Assembly: GCF_042477335.2 (NCBI RefSeq)
Contig: NC_091247.1
Location: forward strand, 225,642,001-225,706,000
DNA: 64,000 nt
Direction: 5' to 3'
Source of the DNA: Ovis canadensis
Lineage: Eukaryota; Chordata; Mammalia; Artiodactyla; Bovidae
The position numbers and the translations under genes were made by a program. How positions within the stretch are numbered: position 1 is the stretch's first letter; every line of letters starts with the position of its first letter. Below are positions 23,501 to 33,597 of the stretch, in pieces. The notes below the pieces were generated by a model. It worked only from the letters and a program-made list of their open reading frames with translations, did no database searches and had not been told where the DNA came from.

Positions 23501-26500
23501 AGTAAAACATGAAAACAACAACTTAAAAAACCCCAACTCAAATGAACATGCCTCAGGTACGGACTCAGACACAGAGAGCAGACTACTTGTGGCTGCCAAG
23601 GGCGAGGGGAGGTGGGGGGGCGGAGATGATTGAGCATTTGGGATTCGCAGATGCCAACTATTATGCACGAGGATATATACTCAATATCCTGTGATAACCC
23701 ATAATGTAAATGAAGATAAAAAGTATATACGTATAACGGAATCACTTCACTGAAGAGCAGAAATTGACACAACATTGTAACTTCACTATACTTCAGAAAA
23801 ACTGGAGAAAAAAGACTGGACTGGATTCATGCTATCCAATCACTGGATAGCATCGCCCTGGTCCTGGGCCTGCTCCCTGGTGGGGAGGAGATGACCAGAT
23901 CAAGAAGCAGTTAAGGGACGAGTCCGGGGTTTGATGGGACGACAAGGTCAGAGGAACAAACCCTGCGCCCTTTCTCTCAACATACCTTCATTCACCCAGC
24001 ACTGAGTATGTCTGCGCTGGAGTTTCAGCCCCTTACACAAGCAGAACTATGGAGCAAACACATTAAGAGCCCGTGTTAGGAAGCAGGAGAGAACACACAG
24101 CAATGTGGAGGCCCTCCCAAGCAGGCATTAAATAACTGCGAACTGTCAACTGAAAAAACACATCAATAATCCTGCAAATTATGTACACATTAAACCATAT
24201 TTCTATAAAATATCTTTATTAGGATGTAGAAATATGAAAATTTTTTTCACTTTCTTGACCAGGCTTTCTTTCTATAATGCTTTTTAAAAAAAGAAGTGAA
24301 ATTCACATAAAATATAACCAGTTTTAAGTGCATAAATGCAGCAGTATTTGTTGTATTCAGAACGTACAGGACTTTCTTGGTGGTCTAGTGGTTAAGAAGC
24401 CACCAGCAAATGCTGGGACACGGGTTCAATCCCTGGTCTGGGAAGTTTCCACATGCTGTCAGGCAGCTAGGCTTGTATGCAGCAACTACTGAGCCCATAC
24501 TCGAGAGCTGGTGCTCTGCCACGTGAGAAGCGTGTGCGCCACACCTAGGGAGGAGCCCCTGCTCGCAACATCGAGAGAGAAGCCCGCGGGCAGCAGCAAA
24601 GACCCGGCACAGCTGAAAAACCCTTTCCATCAGCCCACAAAACACCCCACCCCCACCGAGCAATCACTCTCCATTTCTCCTTCCCTCCCCCAGTAACCTC
24701 TAATCGGCTGTCTATGAATTTATGTATTCCGGACATTTCATAGAAAATTAAGCGAGCTTTGTGTCTGGCTTCTGTCACCTAGCACGTTTCTGATGTTCGT
24801 CCATGCTCCCACATCAGGATTTTATTTCTTTTTATGGCTGAATATTCCACTGGGTCGATCTACCGCAATTTGTTTATCCACTCATCTGATTATGGACATT
24901 TGGATCATTTCTGCCTTTTGGAAATGAATATGAATAACACTGTCACAAACATCTGTGTGCAGGTTTTCCAGTGTGGACATGTGTTTTCATCTCTTAGGTA
25001 CAGACTTGTGAGCAGAACCACCGGGCCACACAGCAACTCCACGTTTACCTTGAGGATCCACCAAACTGCCTTCCACGACGGCGGCGCTGCCTTATATTTC
25101 AACAGTGTGTGAGGTTCCTACATCCTTGCCAACACATACTATTTTCCTCTTGTTTTTTTAAATTAAAGCCATCCTGGTGGGCATGAAGTGGTACCTCACT
25201 GAGCTTTTGATTTGTATTTCCCTAATGGTTGGTGGTCTGGTATTCCCATCTCTAAGAATTTTCCACAGTTTGTGGTGATCCACACAGTCAAAGGCTTGGG
25301 CATAGTCAATAAAACAGAAGTAGTTGTTTTTCCGGAACTCTCTCGCTTTTTCAATGATCCAACGGATGTTGGCAATTTGATCTCTGGTTCCTCTGCCTTT
25401 TCTAAGTCCAGCTTGAGCATCTGGAAGTTCATGGTTCACATACTGTTGAAGCCTGGCTTGGAGAATTTTGAGCATTACTTTACTAACGTGTGAGATGAGT
25501 GCAATTGTGTGGTAGTTTGAGCATTCTTTGGCATTGCCTCTCTTTGGGATTGGAATGAAAACTGAACTTTTCCAGTCCTGTGGGCATTGCTGAGTTTTCC
25601 AAATTTGCTGGCGTATTGAGTGCAGCAATTTCACAGCATCATCTTTTAGGATTTGAAATAGCTCAGCTGCAATTCCATCACTTCCACTAGCTTTGTTCAT
25701 AGTGATGCTTCCTAAGGCCCACTTGACTTCACATTCCAGGATGTCTGGCTCTAGATGACTGATCACACCATTGTGATTATCTGGGTTGTGAAGACCTTTT
25801 CTGCATAGTTTTTCTGTGTATTCTTGCCACCCTTTCTTAGTATCTTCTGCTTCTGTTAGGTCCATAGCATTTCTATCCTTTATTGTGCCCATCTTTACAT
25901 AAAATGTTCCCTTGGTATCTCTAATTTTCTTGAAGAGATCTCTAGTCTTTCCAACAAACTGTGGAAAATTCTTAAAGAAATGGAAACACCAGACCACTGC
26001 CTCCTGAGAAATCTGTATGCAGGTCAAGCAGCAACAGTTAGAACTGGACATGGAACAACAGACTGGTTCCAATTTGGGAAAGGAGTATGTCAAGGCTTAT
26101 ATTATCCCCTTGCTTCTTTAACTTATATGCAGAGGACATCATGCAAAATGCCAAGCTGGATGAAGCACAAGCTGGAATCAAGATTTCTGGGAGAAATAGC
26201 ATTAACCTCAGATATGCATATAACACCACACTTATGGCAGGCAGTGAAAAAGAACTAAAAGAGCCTCTTGATGAAAGTGAAAGAGGAGAGTGAAAAAGTT
26301 GGCTTAAAACTCAACATTCAGAAAACTAAGATCATGGCATCTGGTCCCATCACTTCATGGCAAATAGATGGGGAAACAATGGAAACAGTGACAGACTTTA
26401 TTTTCTTGGGCTCCAAAATCACTGCAGATGGTGACTGCAGCCATGAAATTAAAAGACACTTGCTCCTTGGAAGAAAAGCAATGACTAAGCTAGACAGCAT

Positions 26501-29362
26501 ATTAAAAAGCAGAGACACCACTTTGCCAACAAAGGTCCATCTAGTCAAGGCTATGGTTTTTCCAGTGGTCATATATGGATGTGAGAGTTGGACTATTAAG
26601 AAAAATGAGTGCCGAAAAATGGATGCTTTTGAACTGTGGTGTTGGAGAAGACTCTTGAGAGTCCCTTGGACTGCAAGGAGATGCAACCAGTCCATCCTAA
26701 AGGAGATCAGCCCTGAATATTCATTGGAAGGACTGATGTTGAAGCTGAAACTCCAATCCTTTGGCCACCTGATGCGAAGAACTGACTCATTTGAAAAGAC
26801 CCTGATGCTGGGAAAGATTGAAAGCGGGAGAAGGGGACAACAGAGGAGGAGATGGTTGGATGGCATTACCCACTCAATGGACATGAGTCTGAGTTTGGGT
26901 AAGCTCCAGGAGTTCATGATGAACGGGAAGCCTGGCGTGCTGCAGTCCATGGGGTTGCAGAGTTGGACACGACTGAGCAACTGCACTGAACTGAAGGACT
27001 ATAACGTGATGGCTGAGATGTTGCACATCTTGTCGTGTACTCATTGGTTCTTTGTAGGTCTTTAGAGACATGTCTATTCAAGTCCTCTGTACTTAACTAT
27101 AAGCAAAATGTTGACTTGCTTACACACAAAAACCTTAAGAAATGAAACTGATCTCAAGATCAAACACTGATTTATTCTCTTTCACTTAATGAATATCTAC
27201 TGAGCGTCCATCACATGACAGGCACTGGAATGCACTAAAATGCCCACGAACAGTGGGACAGACAGAAGCAAGATGCTTTCACAAGACTAAGAGGAGAAAG
27301 ACACTCCCTGATAAGTCCTTCAAGCTTCGAATCAGGTGAAGTCTGGTCCTCAGGTCCCACTGTCATCCCCACCCATGTGTCCCCTTCTCTAAGCCCTGAG
27401 TAGGTCCACAATTGTTTTTGGCGGTGCCCCTTGTCCTCAGTGGGCCCAGCAAGACAACACCCCATGCATAGAATCAATTCCCTTCCCGGGTACCTTCAGA
27501 AAATTCCATGGCTCCAGCAAACACCAGGGCTGCAAACTCTCCCACACTGAACCCAGCAGCAGCAACACAGTTCTCAATGACCTGCAGGGACAGATGCAGA
27601 GGAACATGAGGCCACGTTCTCAGGGGAGTTGTCTGGGGCTCCGCACTCGCGAGCCGACAGTGTTCAGCAGCTCAGTGAGCCAGGTTCTGCTGGCCTGGTG
27701 CTCCAGCTAGAAGATGACACACTGAAGTGGCCTCGACCATCACTGACCAGCCCTTTACTGATGCGGAGCTTCCTTGGCAAGGGAGGTCAAACCCTGCCAC
27801 TGGACTCCGTGGTTAAGCTGTGACTCCAACCCGGGGCTCTGGATTCTCCTGCTTCTGCCTCTCAGGACGATGGAGACAGAGGGCACCAAGTACAGAAGTT
27901 AAGTGCATGCCCTTCACAGTCACAGAGAGCAGGATTTGATGCTTAGCCTGGGAGAGTCCCCTAACCTCCTCACCTCAGTTATTTCATCTGTGAAATGGGC
28001 AGAGCTCAACCTACCCCCACAGGGTTGCTAAGAGAGAATTACATGGAGATAAGGCCTCTAAATCGCTCAGCACAGAGCTGGCCCAGGATAAACACTGGGT
28101 AAACGTTATCACGACTTCACAGGACCCCTTAAGCTAATTACTATCTCTGCCATCCTCTTTCCCCATCCATAAAATAATGCTACCAACTTCACAAGGTTGT
28201 GGTGAGAATGAAATGGGGTAAAGTTCTGTCTTAACATGTTTTGATATTAAATCATCCCACAATTTCAAGTGAAGGGATACTTTCATCATCTTCTCAACGA
28301 CCCTTCATGAAGGAAGGTTCATCCTTCTAAAACCGTTTAGTAATTCATTAAATGATTAAGGATCACTTACAATTGAAACCAGCCATTCACTCCCTTCACA
28401 CACTAGGCAATTTTCACAGTATATTTTATTCTCTGTTATCTGTCTCCTTGCAAGGAGATCCAACCAGTCCATCCCAAAGGAAATCAGCCCTGAATATTCA
28501 CTGGAAGGACTGATGCTGAAGCTGAAACTCCAATGCTCTGGCCACCTGATGCGAAAAACTGATTCACTGGAAAAGACCCTTTTGCTGGGAAATATTGAAG
28601 GCGGGAGGAGAAGGAGACCACAGAGGATGAGATGGTTGGATGGCATCACCGACGCGACGGACATGAGTTTGAATAAGCTCCGGGAGTCGCTGATGGACAG
28701 GGAGGCCTGGCGTGCTGCAGTCCATGGGGTTGCAAAGAGTCGGACACAACTGAAAGACTGAACTGAACTGATCTATTTCCCTGCCCTAAAACGCAAGCAC
28801 CGATCCTCGTTTTGATCACGCCAGTTTATCTCCTGCGCCTACCGCAGCGCCTGGCACAGGTGGGACCTCAGGAAGGACCTGCCAAACCGAAGTGGACGCG
28901 GCGAGCCCGACAGGAGGGAGCCCCAGGCCTCACCGCGGGCTGCAGGTGATGTAGTTTCTCCACGGCGGCCAGCGAAGCCACGAAGACGGCGGGCTGGCAG
29001 TGGACAGTGCGGTCCAGGGCCTCCCGCGGCCCGCGCAAGCTCAGCTCCAGCAGGTCGTAGCCGAGCACGCTGCGGGCGGCGTCGTAAAGCTCGCGGACAC
29101 GCGGGTAGCGGAGCAGCCCGCGGCCCATGCCCACCATCTGGCTGCCCTGGCCGGGGAAGAGCAGCACCGAGCACTGGCCCGGCTCCCGCCGTCCCGCCGC
29201 GACCTCCGAGTCCCGGGATCCTCCGTCCGCCGCGGTCGCCTCTCGCAGCAGCGCCGCCACGTCCACAGCAGCCGGCGGAGGCCGCGGGCAGTTCGAGGAG
29301 CCACGACGGCCGCTCACGCTTCGGGCCCAGGCCCGGGCGGCCTGCGCGACCCGGACACTCAT
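13735..29362 (-). CDS. MCAT: MCAT, mitochondrial malonyl-CoA:ACP acyltransferase (whole gene)
   Basis: MCAT (FabD-like) moves malonyl from CoA to the mitochondrial acyl carrier protein in type II fatty-acid synthesis in the matrix, the route that feeds lipoate production. Four minus-strand exons join in frame: 29362-28934, 27581-27494, 19075-18858 and 14997-14569, giving 387 residues (human 390). The N-terminus is Arg/Ala-rich with no acidic residue in the first 30, as in a mitochondrial presequence. Family motifs are all present: GQGSQ at 71-75, the nucleophile elbow GFSVGEF with Ser155, Arg180 in VKIRAEAMQ, and the catalytic His272 in FHTRLMEPA. Phases agree at every junction (143 codons; 29 plus 1 nt; 218 nt; 142 codons plus stop). 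Introns 1-3 span 27582-28933, 19076-27493 and 14998-18857 and are repeat-rich. The gene starts in a CpG island, which suggests broad expression. It converges on BIK and diverges from TSPO. Confidence 0.96.
14569..14997 (-). CDS. MCAT: MCAT exon 4 (catalytic histidine, stop)
   Basis: The acceptor is TTCCTCCAG. The exon is 429 nt including the stop at 14571-14569. It encodes [16 protein letters not shown], the [10 protein letters not shown] motif with the catalytic His272, and [18 protein letters not shown]. The C-terminal tail is three residues or so shorter than in human and diverges in its last ten residues. Confidence 0.95.
   Translation of the reverse strand, partial: ALQFLQKNSSKYHFRRTKMLPVSGGFHTRLMEPAVGPLAQVLKAIDVEKPLVSVHSNVDGNRYMHPKHIQKLLAQQVVSPVKWEQTMHAIYERRKGAAFPQTFEVGPGKQLGAILKSCNLQAWRSYSHVEVLEASEDTEGPL
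15235..15420 (+). repeat. MIR SINE in MCAT intron 3
   Basis: CACTCACTAGCTCGGTGGCC and CCAGGCAAATCTTTGAACG followed by TCTACTTCATAAGACTGCTG follow the MIR core. Confidence 0.6.
15850..16070 (+). repeat. MIR SINE in MCAT intron 3
   Basis: CTGACCTTGGGAAATTTTGC, CTCTGCCTCAGTTTCCTCAC and CTGTAAAAATGGGGATAACA are a clear MIR. Confidence 0.75.
16088..17667 (-). mobile_element. BovB LINE, 1.6 kb, in MCAT intron 3
   Basis: The minus-strand frames encode the RTE reverse transcriptase: [33 protein letters not shown], and later [20 protein letters not shown]. Stops and frame breaks divide it, so it is inactive. It begins at the TTCAGTTCAGTTCAGTCGCT terminus and is truncated 5'. It is co-oriented with MCAT transcription. 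Confidence 0.95.
18858..19075 (-). CDS. MCAT: MCAT exon 3
   Basis: The 218 nt exon runs from a GTGTAG acceptor to a GTTGGT donor. It encodes [16 protein letters not shown] through the [15 protein letters not shown] block, including the substrate-carboxylate arginine (Arg180). The donor is a weaker GTTGGT form, but the next exon continues in frame with ALQFLQKN as in human. Confidence 0.95.
19325..19530 (+). repeat. MER5A-like hAT-Charlie remnant in MCAT intron 2
   Basis: GTGATTTTACCCCCAGGGCG, GGGTGCTACTGGAATCTGGT, GGCCAGGGATGCTGTTCAAC and GTTGAGAAACCCTGG match the MER5A pattern. Confidence 0.75.
20241..23403 (+). mobile_element. BovB LINE, nearly full length, disrupted
   Basis: This is the longest BovB in the window (about 2.9 kb without its own insertion). 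The frame opens with an APE endonuclease ([27 protein letters not shown]), meets TGA at 20521, then continues through the reverse transcriptase ([14 protein letters not shown]) until a Bov-A2 insertion at 21866. The second half ([37 protein letters not shown] with the catalytic Y-A-D-D box) follows it, and the 3' terminus is ACTGAGCGACTGAACTGAAC. Not competent: one stop, one SINE, and Asn where the endonuclease has its catalytic Asp (GNWNAKVG). Confidence 0.96.
21866..22140 (+). repeat. Bov-A2 SINE (dimer) inside BovB
   Basis: Two units of about 140 bases each begin GGAGAAGGCAATGGCACCCC / GGAGAAGGAAATGGTAACCC and end in the GAGTCGGACACGACTGA block. There is no tRNA-like head, so it is the Bov-A dimer. 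The tail is an AGC microsatellite (22126-22142). It interrupts the BovB frame between ALI and the SHASK-type segment. Confidence 0.9.
24367..24625 (+). repeat. CHR-2-type SINE inside L1
   Basis: Head AGGACTTTCTTGGTGGTCTA, B-box GGGTTCAATCCC, tail GCAAAGACCCGGCACAGCTG. Confidence 0.8.
25225..25957 (-). mobile_element. BovB LINE, inverted 5' segment
   Basis: The minus strand encodes [20 protein letters not shown] through [19 protein letters not shown] to [18 protein letters not shown]. It directly abuts a forward BovB segment that starts at the same KLWKIL point, so the two make one insertion with an inverted 5' part. Confidence 0.92.
25955..26993 (+). mobile_element. BovB LINE, forward 3' segment
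   Basis: Forward frames encode [58 protein letters not shown] and the C-terminal [14 protein letters not shown], ending at ACTGAGCAACTGCACTGAAC. Several frame breaks are present (for example a short deletion in the reverse-transcriptase palm region near 26090-26110). Confidence 0.93.
27494..27581 (-). CDS. MCAT: MCAT exon 2 (catalytic serine)
   Basis: The 88 nt exon lies between a CCTGCAG acceptor and a GTACCC donor. It encodes [16 protein letters not shown] and on to AMEFSE, almost identical to the family, with the nucleophile Ser155 in G-F-S-V-G. It is too short to stand out as an open frame; I found it by homology. Confidence 0.95.
27895..28125 (+). repeat. MIR SINE in MCAT intron 1
   Basis: CTCACCTCAGTTATTTCATC, GTGAAATGGGCAGAGCTCAA, GGGTTGCTAAGAGAGAATTA and the CAGCACAGAGCTGGCCCAGG region form a long MIR. 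Confidence 0.78.
28448..28771 (+). mobile_element. BovB LINE, 3' fragment, in MCAT intron 1
   Basis: Starts GCAAGGAGATCCAACCAGTC and ends GAACTGAACTGA. The frame reads [20 protein letters not shown] and [18 protein letters not shown]. It lies only 160 bases from MCAT exon 1 and runs opposite to MCAT. Confidence 0.92.
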
Positions 29363-29500
29363 GGTGAGGGAACCCGGCCCCCATGCGCGTAACCGGGGCG
29401 ACCGAGACCCGACTTCCGGAGGCGCGGCGCGGTCCTTGATGTATTTCCCGCCGGGCGGGCTGAAGCACCCGCGGGGAGAAAGGTTCCGCGAGTACCAGTT
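28860..29500. promoter_or_regulatory. CpG island over MCAT exon 1 and promoter
   Basis: The stretch is strongly GC-rich with frequent CpG, unlike the AT-richer repeats on either side. It covers the whole first coding exon and about 140 bases upstream. No TATA box is seen before the start codon, consistent with a housekeeping CpG promoter. Confidence 0.8.
28934..29362 (-). CDS. MCAT: MCAT exon 1 (start codon, presequence, GQGSQ motif)
   Basis: ATG at 29362-29360 sits in an ACC-ATG context. The exon has 143 complete codons and ends ...HHLQPA before a GTGAGG donor at 28933. It carries the mitochondrial presequence and the [12 protein letters not shown] loop. The frame stays open about 20 codons into the intron, so the exon end rests on the splice site and on homology. 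Confidence 0.93.
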
Positions 29501-29857
29501 CCGGCCCAGGCTCTGAAACTAGTGACTGGTCTCTGGGGATCCGTGGGGGCACGTGCTTAATTAAACCTGCTCGGGGAAGAAGAAAACGCCACACCGCACC
29601 CTGAGCCCTCACAAACATTTATGGACTAAGCAACTTAACGCAGTGTAATATTCAACCTAGCGGTGGACAAGTGCTTGAAACGCTTCCGTGTTCCTTATTG
29701 TATTTGATTAACCGCGCTGCTGTGCTCTCTTTTATATTAATTATTCCTTCAGCCCAGACACACTGTAAGCTTTCAGTACACATATGTTACATTGGACAGA
29801 GCCCTGGAGATTTTTCAGACATTAGCCTGTTTTAATTCCTCACAGTAACGCTATGGT

Positions 29858-32199
29858 TACTTTGGCCTTGGAGTACGGAATAAAGCAGGGCAAAGGCTAA
29901 TAGAGTTTTGCCAAGAGAACGCACTGTTCATAGCAATCACCCTCTTCCAACAGCACAAGAGAAGACTTTACACATGGACATCACCAGATGGTCAACACCG
30001 AAATCAGATTGTTTATATTCTTTGGAGCCAAAGATGGAGAAGCTCTATACAGTCAGCAAAAGCAAGTCCAGGAGCTGACTGTGGCTCAGATCAGGAACTC
30101 CTATTGCCAAATTCAGACTTAAATTGAAGAAAGTAGGGAAAACCACTAGACCATTCAGGTATGACCTAAATCAAATCCCTTATGATTATACATAAGTGAG
30201 AAATAGATTTAAGGGACTAGATCTGATAGAGTGCCTGATGAACTATGCATGGAGTTTCATGAAATTGTATAGGAGGCAGGGATCAAGACCATCCCCCCAA
30301 AAAAGAAATGCAGAAAAGCAAAATGGCTGTCTGAGGGGGCCTTACAAATAGCTGTGGAAAGAGGAGAAGTGAAAAGCAAAGGAGAAAAGGAAAGATATAC
30401 CCATTTGAATGCAGAGTTCCAAAGAATAGCAAGAAGAGATAAGAAAGCCTTCTTCAGTGATCAGTGCAAAGAAATAGAGGAAAACAATAGAATGGGAAAG
30501 ACTAGAGATCTCTTCAAGAAAATTAGAGATACCAAGGGAACATTTCATGCAAAGATGGGCTCAATAAAGGACAGAAATGGTCTGGACTTGACAGAAGCAG
30601 AAGATATTAAGAAAAGGTGGCAAAAATACACAGAAGAACTATACAAAAATAATTTTCACAACCCAGATAATCATGAAGGTATGATCACTAATCTAGAGCC
30701 AGACATCCTGGAATGTGAAGTCAAGTGAGCCTTAGGAAACATCACTATGAACAAAGCTAGTGGAGGTGATGGAATTCCAGTTGAGCTGTTTCAGATCCTG
30801 AAAGATGATGCTGTGAAAGTGCTGCACTCAATACGCCAGCAAATTTGGAAAATTCAGCAGTGGCCACAGGACTGGAAAAGGTCAGTTTTCATTGAAATCC
30901 CAAAGAAAGGCAATGCCAAAGAATGCTCAAACTACCACACAATTACACTCATCTCACATGCTAGTAATGTTCAAAATCCTCCAAGGCAGGCTTCAACAGT
31001 ACATGAACTGTGAACTTCCAGATATTCAAGCTGGTTTTAGAAAAGGCAGAGGAACCAGAGATCAAATTGCCAATATCCATTGGATTATTGAGAAAGCAAG
31101 AAAGTTCCAGAAAAACATCTATTTCTGCTATTGACTATGCCAAAGCCTTTGACTGTGTGGACCACCACAAACTGTGGAAAATTCTTCAAGAGATGGGAAT
31201 ACCAGAACATCTGACCTGCCTCCTGAGAAATCTGTATGCAGGTCAAGAAGCAACTGTTAGAACTGACATGGAACAACAGACTGGTTCCAAACAGGGAAAG
31301 GAGTACGTCAAGGCTGTATATTGTCACCCTGCTTATTTAACTTCTGTGCAGAGTACATCATGAGAAATGCTGGGCTGGAAGAAGCACAAGCTGGAACCAA
31401 GACTGCCGGGAGAAATATCAATAACCTCAGATATGCAGATGACACCACCCTTACGGCAGAAAGTGAAGAGGAGCTAAAGAGCCTAATGATGAAACTGAAA
31501 GAGGAGAGTGAAAAAGTTGGCTTAAAGCTCAACATTCAGAAAACGAACATCATGGCATCCGGTCCCATCACTTCATGGCAAATAGATGGGAAAACAGTGA
31601 GAGACTTCATTTTGGGGGCTCCAAAATCACTGCAAATGGCGACTGCAGCCATGAAATTAAAAGATTCTTACTCCTTGAAAGGAAAGTTATGGCCAACCTA
31701 GATGGCATATTAAAAAGCAGAGACATTACTTTGCCAACAAAAGTCTGTCTAGTCAAGGCTATGGTTTTTCCAGTGGTCATGTATGGATGTTAGAGTTGGA
31801 GTATAAAGAAAGCTGAACACTGAAGAATGCATGCTTTTGAAGTGTGGTGTTGGAGAAGACTCTTGAGAGTCACTTGGACTGCAAGGAGATCCAACCAGTC
31901 CATTATAAAGGAGATCAGTCCTGAATATTCATTGGAAGGACTGATGTTGAAGCTGAAACTCCAATCCTTTGGCCACCTGATGTGAAGAACTGACTCATTT
32001 GAAAAACCCTGATGCTGGGAAAGATTGAAGGTGGGAGGAGAAGAGGATGACAAAGGATGAGATGGTTGGATGGCATCACCAACTCAATGGACGTGAATTT
32101 GAGTAAGCTCCGGGAGTTCATGATGAACAGGGAAGACTGGTGTGCTGCAGTCCATGGGGTCACAAAGAGTCAGACACAACTGAGCAACTGAACTGAACT
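29858..32199 (+). mobile_element. BovB LINE, 2.3 kb, 5'-truncated, upstream of MCAT
   Basis: Enters the ORF inside the endonuclease (TTTGGCCTTGGAGTACGGAA) and runs to the terminus CAACTGAACTGAACT. Minor frames keep [39 protein letters not shown] and [19 protein letters not shown], but stops and indels break it many times. CTATGGT flanks both ends (29851-29857 and 32200-32206), a 7-base target-site duplication. Confidence 0.93.
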
Positions 32200-32240
32200 C
32201 TATGGTAAATAGGTGCTATTATTATCCTCAGTTTACACAT

Positions 32241-32398
32241 GTTGTATCCCTGGGTTGGGAAGATCCTCAGGGGAAGGCAAGGTCTAGCCCCTTCAGTATT
32301 CTGGCCTGGAAAATTCCATGGACAGAGGAACCTGGTAGGCTACAGTCCATGGAGTCGCAAAGAGTCAGGCGCGACTGAGCTACTTTCACTTTCACTTT
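32241..32398 (+). repeat. Bov-tA SINE, partial head
   Basis: CCTGGGTTGGGAAGATCCTC to GCGACTGAGCTACTTTCACT; the end of the MIR host resumes behind it. Confidence 0.8.
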
Positions 32399-32570
32399 TC
32401 AGACAGAGTCTCAAAGGTTAAGTGGCAGATGATTAGTGACAGAAGTAGGACTGGAGATTGGGATTATCTGGTTTCCAGGTTGTGGTGCCAGGCTGGGTTA
32501 GAGAGAATCTAATTCTGAACCCACCTGTATCTATACCCCTTCCCTCCCCTGCCAGCCTCTAAGGAGCTCT

Positions 32571-32607
32571 GGACACACACACACACTCTGGACACACACA
32601 CACACAT
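32571..32607. repeat. CA microsatellite, two runs
   Basis: Two (CA)n runs of 12-14 bases are separated by CTCTGGA; the unit GGACACACACACACACACT-like sequence is repeated once. Confidence 0.8.
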
Positions 32608-33026
32608 CTCAGACTGAGAAAGATCTAGGTGGACTCACATAATCAAATCTCACAAGTGGGTTTGTCCTGAGAAAAGAATCAGAGCTAAGACATAGCTCTT
32701 AGGAGATGCACAGTCCCCTTGCTTTTGACACAGAAAAGATGGAAATGAGGTGCATATCCAGCCAGAGGTGATTAGCTACTGATGGTAAGTCCATACAATG
32801 CTGTGTCCTCAAAGATGTGGAAGAGATGTTTAGGTTAAGACATGAACAGAGGACACGCTGCCCCCAGAAGCCTATCAACCCACAGAAGAGGAATCTTTTA
32901 AAGACATAAACCGCCGGACAGAGAGAACAGGAAAGGGGGCCCTAGCAACAGAATCTCTTCCAGCTAGAAAGCACGAGGCCCAGTATGATTTAGCAGACTG
33001 CAGACAGCTGAGAGCTGAGAAAGAAA

Positions 33027-33236
33027 GAAGGTGAAGTCGCTCAGTTGTGTCTGACACTTTGCGATCCCATGGACTGTAGTCTACCAGGCTTCTCTGTCCA
33101 TGGGATTTTTCAGGCAAGAGTACTGGAGTGAGTTGCCATTTCCTTCTCCAGGGGATCTTCCGGACCCAGGGATCAAACCCAGGTCTCCTGCATTGCAGGC
33201 AGATGCTTTACCCTCTGAGCCACCAGGGAAGCCCCA
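33027..33236 (-). repeat. Bov-tA SINE with target-site duplication
   Basis: GGTGAAGTCGCTCAGTTGTG to GAGCCACCAGGGAAGCCCC. AGAGCTGAGAA is present directly before (33011-33021) and after (33237-33247), an 11-base target-site duplication, so the insertion is fairly recent. Confidence 0.9.
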
Positions 33237-33597
33237 AGAGCTGAGAACCAGCCCTTATTCATACAACAGAATTTTCAAATGCTTAGGAACTGGCAGCGAT
33301 AGTCACTTGTAGATCTAAAGGTTAAAACAGCTGAAATAAAGAGAACTATTTGAAGGTGTCTTTGAAGAAGACAGATCTTTAGCTATCTTTCCTGTCTCTA
33401 GCTCTCCCTCATTCTGGCAAATTCTTGCTAGTACTTCTACTGATGCTTACCTTTGGCCCATGTATTATCAATAGACTTGTAGCCTTTATAAAAAACGCAT
33501 AAATACAGTACAGCTGTTTATGCTTCAGCAACAATATCAAACTGTGTCTCAGGACTGAGAGGAAGATTCCTCTATATGATCTAAAGACAGGGGGGAA

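Larger units (their letters stand above)
20161..23515 (+). repeat. CHR SINE split by BovB (20161-20240 and 23404-23515)
   Basis: The left half is the tRNA-like head (GGGGACTTCTCTGCTGACCC to CCCTGGTAGGGGAAA). The right half is the tail (GGAAACTAGGATTCCACATG to GCAGCCAAAGATAAATAAGT). GGGAAA is found on both sides of the BovB, consistent with a target-site duplication. Confidence 0.82.
19915..23805 (+). mobile_element. L1 LINE 3' part, split by a younger nest (19915-20160 and 23516-23805)
   Basis: The left part has GGTGCACATATATACAAGGG and the CCATATGATGTCAGTTGCAC block of L1 ORF2/3' UTR. The right part resumes with CTCAGACACAGAGAGCAGAC, GTGATAACCCATAATGTAAA, GAAATTGACACAACATTGTA and the ACTTCACTATACTTCAG end. 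The parts are consecutive in L1 order, so the 3.36 kb between them is inserted. Confidence 0.8.
24290..27110 (+). mobile_element. Old L1 LINE 3' end, split twice (24290-24366, 24626-25224, 26994-27110)
   Basis: CACATAAAATATAACCAGTT, then TCTATGAATTTATGTATTCC, GTCCATGCTCCCACATCAGG, GGCTGAATATTCCACTGGGT and TTGATTTGTATTTCCCTAAT follow L1 3' order. CATGTCTATTCAAGTCCTCT resumes after the BovB. Confidence 0.75.
29770..32480 (-). repeat. MIR SINE split by BovB and Bov-tA (29770-29857, 32200-32240, 32399-32480)
   Basis: CCTCACAGTAACGCTATGGT, then AAATAGGTGCTATTATTATCC and CTCAGTTTACACATG, then AAGGTTAAGTGGCAG are consecutive pieces of a reverse MIR. Confidence 0.7.

Noticed and set aside
28839-29618. 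259-codon minus-strand frame over MCAT exon 1
   Set aside because: Another frame of the MCAT CpG island; the real exon frame is the one carrying FPGQGSQ.
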